This document shows, piece after piece, positions 1 to 11,634 of a stretch of 64,000 nucleotides of DNA. Origin of the DNA: Ancistrus triradiatus. Lineage: Eukaryota; Chordata; Actinopteri; Siluriformes; Loricariidae. Position numbers and translations under genes: made by a program. Each line of letters opens with the position of its first letter. Within the stretch, counting starts at the first letter, position 1. The stretch is from assembly GCA_025084515.1 (NCBI GenBank), contig JAJAGP010000339.1:62001-126000 (forward strand), in the 5' to 3' direction. Under the pieces are notes generated by a model, which saw only the letters and a list, made by a program, of their open reading frames with translations, ran no database searches and was not told where the DNA came from.

Positions 1-205
1 GTCAGTTTAGATTAATTAGTTAACCAAGCACACATCTCGGTGTGGGAGGAAACCAGATTACCCGGAGTAAACCCACATGGACACGGGAAGGACATGGAGA
101 CTCCACACAGAAAGGGCCCAGGCCACTCCAACCTAGGATTGAACCCAGGACCTTCTTGCTGTGAGGCGGCGGTGCTATCCACTGAGCCACCATGCCATCC
201 ACGCA
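1..205 (-). repeat. tRNA-derived SINE, family A, minus orientation
   Basis: Read on the minus strand it has an RNA polymerase III A box (TGGCTCAGTGG) and B box (GGTTCAATCC), followed by the 'tgtggagt..catgtc' and 'ggtttactc' body. Other copies are at 1917-2108 (minus), 24762-25080 (plus) and 57092-57290 (plus). The left end is cut by the window. Confidence 0.7.
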
Positions 206-846
206 CCGCTCTCATAAACAAACTCACGAGTGGCTGAGCCGTGTTTAAAGCTCTGTACATGATACATAATTCATAATGCAGAATTGAATTCGGAATTAGT
301 GAAAGCACCGTGCTATTCATGCGTTGCTGTGTTTGTACCATCGTCAAAAGTGACTGGCTTGAGTGAGGCTCTTAGTTGGCTGTTAGTTAATACAAGTGCT
401 TTATTGTGTCTTTTCTCACTTGTATGTAACTTTGAAAGTATGTACCAAATGAACACATCCACAATATGTTTACATGAATAGTTTTAGAAACACGTTTTCT
501 GAAGCTGGTGGAGCAGAGAGCCTTGGTTTGTGATCATGCAATGTATTATCTCTTTATGTCCATGAGTTAAAATGAGTGACTTTTTTCCAGCTTTGTTTGT
601 GATTTTAGTTGGCTGATTCAGTCAGTATACTCATTACACTCTCTTTTCTCTCTCTCTCGCTCTCTCTCTGCTTCTGCGTTTTAAGTGATTTAAAACAGCC
701 CACTTTGGCTCATAAAGGTCTGAGCTTCATTACATCCAACCAGGCGCTGACAGAAATTAATACACAGCTGTGGAGACTGAAGAAGGAATTTCCAGCCTGG
801 TGTCATTTTGTCTCTGAATGTGTCCGTTAGGCAGGTGAAGGTTCCA

Positions 847-850
<4 letters not shown>
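206..850. other. No gene recognised
   Basis: AT-rich sequence. A CT-rich tract at about 638-672 precedes a non-repetitive segment (about 685-835) that is more balanced in composition than its surroundings. No exon fits arhgap21. Confidence 0.5.

Positions 851-877
<27 letters not shown>
851..877. repeat. (GT)n microsatellite
   Basis: An uninterrupted GT run of about 13 units. Confidence 0.95.
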
Positions 878-1818
878 GTTGATTCTGGGATTCTATATTG
901 ATATTGAGGTTACGTAACTTCTTCTTGAGCTGAAATACCTATGTAAGTTAAAATGTAACTTTAATTCTCAGCAGGAGTCTCAATCTGCATATGAATCTAC
1001 AACAAATGTGTTAATCATTCAGTTATACTGACCTTATTCCACATTCACACTGTTATTGGGATTTCCTTGTAAGGACTTTAACTAGGTATGTAATGTAAAG
1101 TAAAGAACATTTTTAGTACAGTAAAAAGAGAACTCAAGGTCGATAACCAATGATGTTTTGATACTTATGACACATTAAGTTGACTCTCGGCACAATTCTG
1201 TTGCATGTTTGAGAGAAATATCACAGGTGTGAGGGCAGAATGCTTCTTGATTTGTCTTTTCCAATGTGAGATCTATACTGTACTGTATAGATCTGTACTG
1301 AGATCTGTACTCTTTTGACATCACATGCATTTGTGCACTAAACAATGTTAAGTTCAGATCAAACCAATTTCATGAATAGAAAAACAATCAGCCTCCAGTT
1401 TTAAGCAATGGTCACTAGACCTTTGTGAGGGTTTTTTTGGGAAATCACTTCTATTTTAATGGATTTCACCATGATGAGCGGCACCACAGACTTCCAGGGT
1501 GAATAAATTTTGCGAGTGAGTTCAAATTTGGTGAACTCTGACATACAAATTTACAACTTGTATAATGTACTACTGCTTTGGCCCTGGTAACCTGAACGGG
1601 TGGGCATTATATATTGTACTGTAGAGCCAAAAATGGAGGAAATGTAGCTGTATGTAAGCATGACATTTAATAACACCAACTGATTTTACAGGTTGATGAA
1701 CCCACAACCTTCTCTCTTTCATAACCCTTCTTCTCCGTTGAAGCACAAGTTTCATCAGCATCAGTGACCAACTTAGCGACACACACACAAGTTACATCCA
1801 AACACAAGGTTACATCAA
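878..1818. other. No gene recognised
   Basis: AT-rich, unannotated. Contains a small direct/inverted cluster of 'agatctgtact' type words around 1268-1310. Confidence 0.5.
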
Positions 1819-1865
1819 GACTAGTCGTGTATGTATGTATGTATGTATGTGTGTGTGTGTATATG

Positions 1866-1908
<43 letters not shown>

Positions 1909-1916
1909 GACTAGTC
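1819..1916. repeat. Compound microsatellite inside 12-bp inverted arms
   Basis: (ATGT)n, (GT)n, (AT)n and (AC)n in series, flanked by GACTAGTCGTGT at 1819-1830 and its exact reverse complement at 1905-1916. The whole 98 bp can fold as a hairpin. Confidence 0.9.
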
Positions 1917-2108
1917 AGTGCCAGTATAGAGTAATCAGTTAACCTAACACGCATGTTTGTGGACTGTGGGAGTACCCAGAGTAAACCCACGTGGACATGG
2001 GGAGGACATGCAGACTCCACACAGAAAGGACCCAGGCTGCTTCACCCTGTGATTGAACCCAGGATTTTCTTGCTGTGAGGTGGTGGTGCTATCCACCTGC
2101 TAGCCACC
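1917..2108 (-). repeat. tRNA-derived SINE, family A, minus orientation
   Basis: Same body as the copy at 1-205 (shared 'gagtaaacccac.tggacatg', 'gcagactccacacagaaagg' and the 'attgaacccagga' B-box region), ending in the degraded A box near 2095-2105. Confidence 0.7.
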
Positions 2109-3010
2109 CTTGAAGCACAAGTAAAGCTTCAATCCTTCCACATTCTCACCAAAATGGTTGACTTCACCGCCAATATCCCAGCCCTGCCTTTTGTCCCAGC
2201 TATTTTACAGAGCCATGCAAACTGCAAATGTGTAGCGTGACTACAGCTTTGTATGTTTTTGTTCTGCTGTTCTGACAAACTACCTATTATGATAGTACAC
2301 TTATTAGATGAAACTCCAATCATTCTGGCTGTTAAAACATCTAGGTAGCTGAAGTTTGGGATTTAGTCTGTGACTATATTTTGGTTGGTGCTCTTTGGCC
2401 AGTATTATGTTTTTGTAGTGTTTGATAATATTCAAAACCACTGTCATAGGTAACCTTTTTTTTTCTTTGACTGATTATTTTACTTTCTCTCTATTCAAGC
2501 TGAATACTTTGTAAGGCAACTATTCAGACCTTATTGGTTTTCAGGTTCTTTGTTTTCTTGTGTTGTGCACTGAACAGAGCTTTGGTTGGTTAATCCCTTG
2601 TTGAGAGGCGTATGTGTATAATTGAGAAAGCTGATTGTCCTCATGTCAGTGATGAATTTGGTTGGATCATTGTCTCCCTGGAGCACTGAAGCTTCTGTGT
2701 TATGTCAGATTTAACAGGAGACCAGACAACCCCTCACTCCTTCCATCTGCGTCACTTAAATCTTTAGGGAGACAAGGATGCAGGGTGTGCTTAATGATAA
2801 GGAGAAATTTGCTGAAAGCATTTGTGTGTTAGCGTATGACTGTGACAGAGTATGGCTTTATTTTAGAGATTGAGTCTTCTAAGACATTTTATTATAAATT
2901 ATATATACAGTACGTTTAAGATTGTCTAAAACATTGTAATTTTACTGGATCTGTTTACTGAGGCAAAAATGCTGTTTTTACTTTTAGATAGTTTTAACAT
3001 GATATACATG
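2109..3010. other. No gene recognised
   Basis: Ordinary AT-rich sequence, no repeat family or exon that I recognise. Confidence 0.5.
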
Positions 3011-3018
3011 GTGTGTGT

Positions 3019-3068
<50 letters not shown>
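3011..3068. repeat. (GT)n microsatellite with one CT interruption
   Basis: About 28 units of GT, interrupted once near 3022. Confidence 0.95.
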
Positions 3069-3071
<3 letters not shown>

Positions 3072-4615
3072 CAATATATTATACAAGGTATGTGTAATGG
3101 TATTATACGTTTGCAAGTGATGCGCAAGTCAAAACGAGGCATTCATACTAAAAAGCATTTCATGTCCATTGTAAATAACTTAGCCTGCCAAAGAAAAATG
3201 AACAGATTTTAGATTTTACTTCCTGTCCTTTGTGGTTTTTTTGTTTTGTTTTTTTGTGCGTAATGGTAGTGTCAGTGTTTTATGTACTGGAATTACACAC
3301 AGTATTCTTGGAAGCATTGACAGTCTCATGTTGTCACACTGCCCGGTCTTAACTAATATCAGTTATACAATGGCACAGTTAAATCCACAATTCCGATAGG
3401 TAACAAGATGTTGATTATTTTTCTCCAACATCACAGCTCTGATCGAGCTAAAATACAGCTGACTGCAGTTAATTACTAGTTTATATGAAATCATACATGT
3501 TAATATATTACTCAGTTATTGTTTCCATTGTAACTGCTGATCTACTTTGTCTGCTTTCTAACCTAGAAGGCTGTGTGCCACATGCAGTTTGTAGCACAGT
3601 AACGCTGTTCATCTCTGCCTGAGCAAATTATAGTTACAACAGTATCTTTCCGGTGACCCTATGTGGTGCTTCATGAGGTTCTCGTGCTTCGCTGCACACC
3701 TCGTGACGGTACTGCTGAGATATGGATGTGCTTGCGTGCAATGTACAGCTGGGTAAGTCATGGAATAGTACTGTCACTTGACTAATGTCATATGTTAGTG
3801 AACTAGAGGGACTCACTGGGCAAATGATTCAGCCTTGATTTTTGGATTCTCATTTCCTTTCATTATTCCCTTTCCTTGCATCCTCAAAGGGAGGAGATAG
3901 GAATCAAGGAAAGTAATCAGAGAAAGGAAACAATTACACAACATTGAAGAAATGGGATGCACCCTGTGTCTGTCTGGCTCCCTCTCTCCCTTCCCCATCC
4001 TACTGGGCCCACTGCGATCTCCCAGAAGCTGTGGAGGTTAATTAAAGCCCAGCTGCTTCTGGTCATTAAGAGAAACTCCCTCCCAACAGACTCACACCCC
4101 CATACACCCATCTTCCCCACCCCCAATCATATTCACTCCCTACCCAGCTGAGACACCTTGTTTATGCTTTTCTCCATCCTGAACAGTCAATCAACTGCTA
4201 CGCTTGTGTAGGTCTGATGCAGTTGTTCATACTGTACTGTTTAGTGCATAGTGCTGCGCTTGTTCTACACATATTCTACACATGCCCTGTATGCATGATG
4301 AGGCTTGCATACTTATTAAATTCCATGGTAGTAGTGATTAGTGATACGATGGCACACAGTAGGTTTTCACACCCTTAGTTATACCCCTATGGTTCAGCGC
4401 ACACCCATGAACTGTGTCTTGTGATATGCTTGTCCTTTTCGTATAGTTTCCCGAAATTGTAATGAACAGACCTAATCACTATCAATGAAACCAGCAGTGG
4501 CAGAAGTATGCAAGTTCTTACTTCAGTAAAAGTACTACTAATCTGATTTTTTTTGCTTATATTTTACTCAAAACACTTTATTCTTTAGAAAGTCTTTGTA
4601 ATTTAGGACTTTACA
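3069..4615. other. No gene recognised; pyrimidine-rich patch
   Basis: Mostly AT-rich. 3957-4145 is unusually C/T-rich and contains an AT-rich homeobox-like core (gttaattaaag, about 4037-4047) between GC-richer shoulders; no coding frame is convincing. Confidence 0.45.
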
Positions 4616-5800
4616 ATGAAACTTCAGAACAAACAATATGGAAGTGTGTGTCTAGTGTTGTCAGACCAGAGAGTTCTTTCTCCACGTGGGTGACACATAT
4701 CTCGAGTGGAAAACCAGACTGCTGGCTGATGGGTGTGGGACTGTGGTGTCCATTCCCCAGGATGGTAAGTGAGACCAGTCCTACAGGTTGGTGGCAAAAT
4801 AAATACAAAGAAGTTAGAAATAGAAAGTTAGTTAGCTTGTGGTTCATGTTGTTGCATTTTCCATTGGACTGCGTGTGAGTCTGGTGGATATCGGCTCCCA
4901 GTTTCTCCACAAAGGCCCTCCAGATGTGAACTAAAGTAAGGATATCCTTCGGCAGGCCATAATGGTGGAACCGGTAAGCAAACAGTAGCCCCATAGTGTG
5001 GAAAGGTGAGGGAGGACCAGGAAGAGAAATGAACAGCTCTGGAAAAGCATTCCACAGTGGACAGATTGGCATTGTTGCTCTGTTATTGAGGGTGATGAGG
5101 AATGAAATCAATTGTGATGTGGGACCATGGCCATTCAGGGACTGGCAGGGGCATTAATTTTTCTGCTGGAAGGGTCTTGGAGGTCTTGTTAGCAGCACAC
5201 ACAGAACAGGAGGCAATAAAATGGTGACAAGTGACAGGATAAAGCATCTAAAAAGTATGAAAAGTCTAGGAAATGTGAAGCTCACCAACTGACTGGGGTT
5301 TAGGTCAATTAGTGTCAGTCTGTATCTTGGCTAGGCCCATACGAATGCCATCTATGGAAATGATGTAACCCAGGAACGTTGCGAGGTGTCCTTCCACAAT
5401 TGACAGCCAGAACTCATCCAGTGTTTTTGTGGCAGAAGAAGTCTGTAATGCCTGGTCATTGAGAGCTCGAACAGCATACCTTCAGTAGATAGGTCATTGC
5501 TAGAGGAATAGATAAATGGTTTTCGTACTCAGGGGTATTTCTGCAGAATGTCCTCCTTTGGAAAATATTTATGAATTGGTCTGTTAGTCATAGATCATAT
5601 GGACGTTAAATGGCATACCTGCAATTCACTGTTTTGGTTGCTGGTTGGAGCACATTCTTAAGCTCAGGCTCTAGTGTCTTGGTAGCAACCGCTACCAAGT
5701 GGATAATGCAGTGGGTAAATTAGAAGTGTGGTGTGACATGTTGAGGTTTTGCTTTCAGTCCTTTTGACTGAAACTAACAGGTTGCTACCAACCAATAGGA
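4616..5800 (-). pseudogene. Degraded Gypsy-type LTR retrotransposon pol (reverse transcriptase tail and integrase)
   Basis: Minus-strand frames give pol fragments in the expected order. Near 5400-5330 is a reverse transcriptase tail of the type FLGYIISIDGIRM. Near 5200-5105 is an integrase zinc/core start of the type CSVCAANKTSKTLPAEK with PWSHITIDFIP (first catalytic Asp kept). Near 5000-4880 is FHHYGLPKDI followed by WRAFVEKLGADI and QSNGK. The stretch with the second catalytic Asp (normally SDRGPQF) is missing. Frameshifts and stops separate the blocks, and no LTRs are visible. RNase H and most of the reverse transcriptase are deleted. Inactive. Confidence 0.75.
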
Positions 5801-5899
5801 CTGGTCTAGCTTCCTACAATGGACTGAGTACACCTTCCCTCTGGCACAGACCAGAATAGCATATCATCATAGAGTTTTCCTTTGTGACTGTAACAAATA

Positions 5900-6560
5900 A
5901 ACACTATTAAATGTATGACATTTGTCTAATCATTAGACTCTGTTTGTACAGAAAATAAAATTTTTTTTTACTGGCTTCATGAGTTGACATTTGATTGTCT
6001 CTCTTAGCAACGTTAGCAGTGCGTTTGGAGATGGTGTGATCTGAGAGGTGGATTTGCTTAAGTGCACTCGCTACCTTATCACAGTGCATCATGCTTGTCA
6101 TTGCAATCAAGTGTGCCGCTTCAAATGAAGCTGCTAGAGCTTTGGTGAATTAGGTAGCTTGTCCGTGTATTGCAGTCTTTGCATAAGAAGATCAGTTTCC
6201 TTTCGCTGAACTGTACAGGTTTAGGAACTTGATTGGGGTGTCTTGTTTAAAGATGCCTCTTCATTTTGACAAATTCTCACTTGGCTGGACATCACAGAAA
6301 AGCACACATTGTGTGTGGTCCGTTTCATTTTTGACTTGGTACATGAATGCCATTGTCAAATGCATGCCATTATGTTGCCTTCAATTTTACTAACACTATA
6401 ATTGACACATTACTAAGTGGAAAAATCTTTTTCAGTTGATTCTTCCTGCTCATACTCAGATTGACTCTGGTTTGCTGTTGGGTCAGAAGCTACTAATTTG
6501 CTTTCTTCTGCAGACCCACTCTCAAATTTATCCAGCATCTTGGCGTATGAGTGTTAAGTG
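5900..6560 (-). pseudogene. Degraded hAT-like (BED-finger / SCAND3-ZBED5 type) transposase fragment
   Basis: Minus-strand translation gives, with frame breaks, a BED-like QCVLFCDV...ENLSK segment (about 6310-6270), then AASFEAAHLIAMTSMMHCD and KQIHLSDHTISKRTANVAKR (about 6130-5990). This resembles the region AxxVSRRIxDMAxD of ZBED5/SCAND3-like domesticated hAT proteins. Stops are present; the catalytic region is absent. Assignment is by motif resemblance only. Confidence 0.5.
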
Positions 6561-6666
6561 TGGAATTAATTTCAACGAGGCATGAACGCCAATAAGTTAT
6601 TCTGTTATGCTGGGAAATTGGTTCCATGCAACCACAAGCTTATGTGTTCAACAAAACTAAAACAAT

Positions 6667-8044
6667 GGCCGTTTCTCAATATGCCTACTTTTCTGTACTT
6701 GTAAAACGTTATCAGTCACAAGTCCTGTTCCATTTCTAAGTTCGCATCTAACCAAGTACACTCCAAATCCCCAAATGTGGTCTTGCTCTGCCCATGTTAT
6801 TGAGGATGCATCGGAGCAGACTTGTGTGTACTTGGACGGCTAAATAATCCACAATGCATTGTCAGGTCGGTAATGGCGGATTGGAGGACTCCCAACAGGA
6901 TGTATAGTTTTCAGAATAATACTGTTATTGTGTCACGGAATGAAGTTAGAAGATTTTTCGACGAGACTGTAGTTGTTTAAAATTCAACTATGTGGTCAGT
7001 TTGTCAAGACAGAGGTTACATAAACATGCTCAGCCGATTTCGGAGATGTGACGTAAAGTTATTACCGTATTTTTTGGACCATAAGGCGCACTTAAACTCC
7101 TTTAATTTTCTCAAGAATCGACAGTGCGCCTTAAAATGCGGTGCGCCCAATGTATGCATTAATTCTGGTTGAGCCTTCTGACCTAGAACCGATTGTAGAT
7201 GGTACACGACGCTCATAAATCTGTCAAAATGTTTTAGCACGGCCTTGGTAAGTTACGAAGCTCACGGCCACCGTAGTCATGAGCATAGCGGAGTAATACG
7301 ATCTGTGCTTCAACATTAGTGCATGTGCATTCATTCATTTATTTTCGAAGCGGATTTCAAACTCAATGCTATCAGTCACGCAGTACAACATGGACATAGA
7401 GCAGCTGCGAGAGAATTCATCATTAACAAATCAATGATACGGAAGTGGAGGAAGCAAGAAGACGCCCTGTGCCAGGTAAAGAATACCAAACTGAGTTTCC
7501 GAGGGAACTTAAGAGTTTTGTTTCATTTAATGCGCTTTATGTATGAAAATAGATCCGTTAGCAGTCGATCATGTGCTTTATAGCCCGAAAAATACGGTAC
7601 CTTATTGTTATTTATGCATTATACATATTATTTATTCAACCTGTATTCTAAATATGAATTGTCTGATACGACTTGAAGTTAAGAATTAAATTCCATTCTA
7701 AAATCAGATTTTTTTGGTGCTCGTTTGTGTTTGGGAAGGTTTTTATTTAATTTTTTTTATGCGATCGGTCCGTTGTTACACGAAGATTAAACTATTCAAT
7801 GGAAAGTAAGAGTTCTGAGAACTTCTTCCACCACTGACAGGCTTTATAGAAGATGTTTTAGGTTCATATCTAGGTGTAAAAGTAAACTGGCAAGTCTCCA
7901 TAGCCAACTACGCTACTGTTCCAATTGTAGAAGAAACCTACTGCGTCCATCCTCGGGAAAAAGTACTCGCAAGTCGAACTTGCCAAGTCCAGACCAGGAA
8001 GTACGCAAGTGCAAACTTCGCGTACTTGGAATTGAGAAACGGCC
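6667..8044. mobile_element. Non-autonomous DNA transposon with 14-bp TIR (GGCCGTTTCTCAAT), interrupted by a pogo-like element
   Basis: Starts GGCCGTTTCTCAAT and ends with the exact reverse complement ATTGAGAAACGGCC. AAT flanks both sides, consistent with a 3-bp target duplication (PIF/Harbinger-like size, unproven). Subterminal parts remain imperfectly complementary. There is no transposase. The insert at 7065-7597 is a separate element. Confidence 0.75.
7065..7597 (+). mobile_element. pogo-like MITE-type element, copy A, with a Brinker-type HTH frame
   Basis: Termini CCGTATTTTTTGGAC and its inverted partner ending ..AATACGG, flanked by TA on both sides (Tc1/mariner-type target duplication). 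Subterminal GCGCAC/GTGCGC words are repeated and inverted. A + strand frame from 7323 includes DFKLNAISHAVQHGHRAAAR and MIRKWRKQEDALCQVK, resembling the Brinker/CENP-B-like DNA-binding domain at the N-terminus of pogo/POGK-type transposases. No DDE domain. Other copies: 30475-30946, 53252-53788, 58318-58889. Confidence 0.75.
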
Positions 8045-8461
8045 AATATTTTTAAACCAGTCCTGATTTCAGACTCGATTTTTGGTGGAAACTCACAAAA
8101 TGGATATTATAGATTAATGTTTGGTCAAAATGATATCTGTTCTAACTGATCCTTTGTTTTAATGTTTTTTTTTCCCGCCAAGTGTGTTATAATGAAAGGA
8201 AAACAGCATAAGCATGTACTTCAGGCTTTTGTGGCACTGTTTTATTGATTACGCTGGTGTAGAAATCAGCTGATTACACAAACACTGTGTGCTAGTGTGT
8301 GATGTATGCCTGTATTCATCATGTGATTCAGAAGTGATCCTATGAATCATGTTAAAAAACTTTGCTGTCCTGTTGTAACTAAGCAGCCATTATTGTCTAA
8401 ACACAGAAGTCGCATTGTATCATACTGTGTATTTTAATCCCCTGCCATTGAAAGTAGCCAG

Positions 8462-8899
8462 TGTATTATAGTTCTAGGAACCAGGTCGGGAAACAATTTA
8501 GGTAGAAAACAAGTTCAGGTTACTCAAGAACAAAGTTCCAAACAGATCAGACAGAAACAGGAAAGAATAATATCACTCAGGACGTTCAGGTTTACCACAA
8601 AACAGGATCAAAATCTCCTGGCTGAGAGTTGGCCTAGGTAAATATGACTGCTGATGAACTGATCTGTACAGGAGCAAACAGCACTGCTTATATAGGGTTG
8701 CAGGCAATCAGGGCTGGGGAACAGCAGGTGCAAAGGGTGGAGCTAGAGAGCTGAGTAGGAGCAAACCACGCCCAGCTTTAGACACAGCTTTAGGCATGCA
8801 CACGTACACACACAGACATGGGGAAAACAGGCCACAGAAGGGAGGGGAACGTTCTAGAATCAAGGGGAAAAAACAGACGTGGTGCAGCAGATCCTAACA
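8462..8899 (-). mobile_element. Possible solo LTR (minus orientation)
   Basis: On the + strand it runs TGTATTATAG to TCCTAACA; on the minus strand a TATATAAGCAG promoter-like box lies near 8695-8685 and downstream sequence is consistent with an R/U5 region. TG...CA ends fit, but the target duplication (CAG) is too short to be convincing, and no internal domain adjoins it. Confidence 0.4.
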
Positions 8900-9029
8900 C
8901 AGAGAAGTATGAGTGGAATATCTAATTTATGCATATTAATACATTTAACAAGAAACTATAAGGCAGCTCTGCTGGCTCATTGACTAGAGCTGGCTGTGCC
9001 AATGTCTGATGGCATGGTGGTCATCTCGG

Positions 9030-9215
9030 TGGTGAAAGTTGGGATTTACGGAAAAATGAGCTGCACAGGGTGCTCATAGTGCCTGGATAAATAGGGAAGG
9101 TTGCGTCAGGAAGAGCATCTGGCATAAATACCTGTGCCAAATCTAATATATAGATCAGGAAGATCCACAAGTGGCCACCCCTAACGGGAGTAGCAGTAGG
9201 AGGAACAACAAGAAA
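9030..9215. repeat. Dispersed fish repeat, probably a LINE (RTE/L2-type) 3' piece
   Basis: Contains 'gttgcgtcaggaagagcat', 'ctgtgccaaatc' and 'gccacccctaacgggag', words that I recognise from a very common teleost LINE-tail repeat. No coding frame. Confidence 0.45.
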
Positions 9216-9309
9216 TTGTGACATCCAGCCCTTAATAGCCACCCGACACAGACTAATCTACAAAAGCGACTTCATCATCTGCATAAAATGTGAGGTGATA
9301 TTAAACCTA

Positions 9310-9349
9310 CACCCCAAATCAGGGACTGTGGTAGCCTAGTGGTTAATAA
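9310..9349 (+). repeat. SINE family B 5' fragment
   Basis: Only the tRNA-like head (gggactgtggtagcctag, A box) is present, cut by the Tc1 remnant that follows. Confidence 0.55.
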
Positions 9350-10645
9350 CTGCTACTAAGTGTTTCCTGTAACTGTTGATCAGTCCTGCACACCAGCTTG
9401 AAGGAATTTTATCCCATTCCTCCATACAGAACAGCTTCAACTCTGGGATGTTGGTGGGTTTCCTCACATTAACTGCTCACAACATTTCGATTGGATTAAG
9501 GTCAGGACTTTGACTTGGCCATTCCAAAACATTAACTTTATTCTTCTTTAACTATTCTTTGGTAGACCGACTTGTGTGCTTAGGGTCGTTGTCTTGCTGC
9601 ATGACCCACCTTCTCTTGAGATTCAGTTCATGGAGAGATGTCCTGACATTTTCCTTTAGAATTCTCTGATATAATTCAGAATTTATTTTTCCATCAATGA
9701 TTGAAAGTCTTCCTGGCCTAGATTCAACAAAACAGGCCCAAACCATGATACTACCACCACCATGTTTCACAGATGGAATGCAGTGTTTTTCTTTTTCCTA
9801 ACTTAGCGCTTTTCTTTAAAACAAAAAGTTCTATTTTGGTTTCATTCGTCCACAAAACATTCTTCCAATAGACTTCTGGATTGTCCACATGATATTTAGC
9901 AAACTGCAGATGAGCAGCAATGTTCTTTTTGGAGAGCAGTGGCTTTCTCCTTGCAACCCTGCCATGCACACCATTGTTGTTCAGTGTTCTTCTGATGGTG
10001 AACTGATGAACATTAACATTAGCCAATGTGAGAGAGACCTTCAGTTGCTTAGAAGTTACCCTGGGGTCCTTTGTGACCTCGCCAACTATTACACGCCTTG
10101 CTCTTGCGGTGATCTTTGTTGGTCGACCACTCCTGGGGAGGGTAACAATGGTCTTGAATTTCCTCCATTTGTACACAATCTGTCTGACTGTGGATTGGTG
10201 GCGTCCAAAGTCTTTACAGATGGTTTTGTAACCTTTTCCAGCCTGATGAGCTTCAACAACTTTTTTTCTTAGGTCCTCAGAAATCTCTTTTGTTCATACC
10301 ATGATACACTTCCACAAACGTGTGTTATGAAGAGCAGACTTTGATAGATTCCTGTTCTTTAAATAAAACAGGGTGCCCACTCACACCTGACTGTCATCCC
10401 ATTGATTTAAAACACCTGACTCTAACTTCACCTTCAAATTAACTGCTAATCCTAGAGGTTCACATACTTTTGCCATTCACTAATATGTAATATTGGCTCA
10501 TTTCAAAAATATTATACTTGGCCAAATAAATACTTTTGTCTCATTTGATTAACTGGGTTCTCTTTATCTACTTTTAGGACTTGTGTGAAAATCTGATGAT
10601 GTTTTAGTTCATATTTATGCAGAAATATAGAAAATTCTAAATGGT
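9350..10645 (-). pseudogene. Tc1-like transposon, family 1, copy 1 (dead transposase, minus strand)
   Basis: The transposase reads on the minus strand from an N-terminal paired-like HTH (about 10290-10100, including LPRSGRPTKIT), through KKNIAAHLQFAKYHVDNPE and YWKNVLWTNETKIE, GGGSIMVWACF, QQDNDPKHTS, to SPDLNPIEML (about 9530-9480). The first catalytic Asp of WTDE is Asn. The frame shifts near 9760, where a short piece is deleted, and SPDLNPIEML is followed at once by TGA. The 3' end is truncated near 9350; the 5' TIR region (..cagaaatatagaaaattctaaa) is at 10500-10645. Non-functional. Confidence 0.9.
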
Positions 10646-11090
10646 TCCCCTTTATTTTCTATATGTTTAAACTTTTTTTTATGTTAAACTTTTTTCTTAA
10701 GCGTCGCCGTGTATATGAAGCATAAAATGCGTTAGTAGGAACAAATAAGTGGAATCGAAATTCTATTTTTTTTTTAACAGGTACCCACTTCTTGTAATTT
10801 TGAAACTGGTTCTGAATCGATACCCAACCCTAGTAGGAACCCAAGATATGTCATGTGTTGTCTGGTCAGCTTCATTTAATTTGTTATTAAACACCAATTC
10901 CTGCATTCCAGGCCTTTCAATTGCACCTGCTGTGTCTGATTTATGTCTACTCGTAACTCAGTAAGCCGTTTCTCAACCTCCTCTAAATTATGAGCACCAT
11001 TATTAAATTGGAAATTTTGATGTGCAGCATTAACTCTCAGACATTGCCAAATGCTGTCTGAATTCTTGCGGAGTTCCTTGCTTAAAGGAC
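10646..11090. other. Repeat fragment and an unexplained minus-strand open segment
   Basis: 10845-10920 matches the 'catgtgttgtctggtcagcttcattt' family also seen at 28920-29000 and 32930-33000. From about 11088 down to 10918 the minus strand is open (KELRKNSDSIWQ..., RLTELRVDINQTQQ) with heptad-like character; I do not recognise it. Confidence 0.4.
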
Positions 11091-11603
11091 AAACAAAAAA
11101 AGCACAAAACAGAAAAAAAGGTAAAGAACAGGATATATTGTGTTTTGAAGACTGGTTTGCTGGTCAACTGTTACCAGAAAAACCATGCGCGTTCACTAGC
11201 TAAACGGCACCAGCAGTAACCAGCATACACAGCTTTTGGATCAACATGAAATACCGAACTCGTGGTCTGCTGATCGACCATCACACCAGCATCCAAAACA
11301 CAACTTATGCTGGTCTTTGCTGTTTTTTATTTCCCTGATTTCTTCTCTGAGAGGCTTCTGGATCCTGACCCTGAATGACTTTGTCACATCAAAAGTCTTT
11401 CATCTTCCGTTTGGGAGTTATGAGCAGTCTGAAGCACGTGTTTCGTGGTTTTCATTCGCTGTGCTTATGAAGGAAGTCACAGATTCCATTCTCATGTGGA
11501 ATCCCTGACACTTCAAGGTCACTTATTCATAGTTGCTGAAAACAATGCAGCGGCATGTACTCTGTTATCTACAACACAGCGGCTTTGCCTTGGCTTCTTT
11601 CCC

Positions 11604-11634
<31 letters not shown>

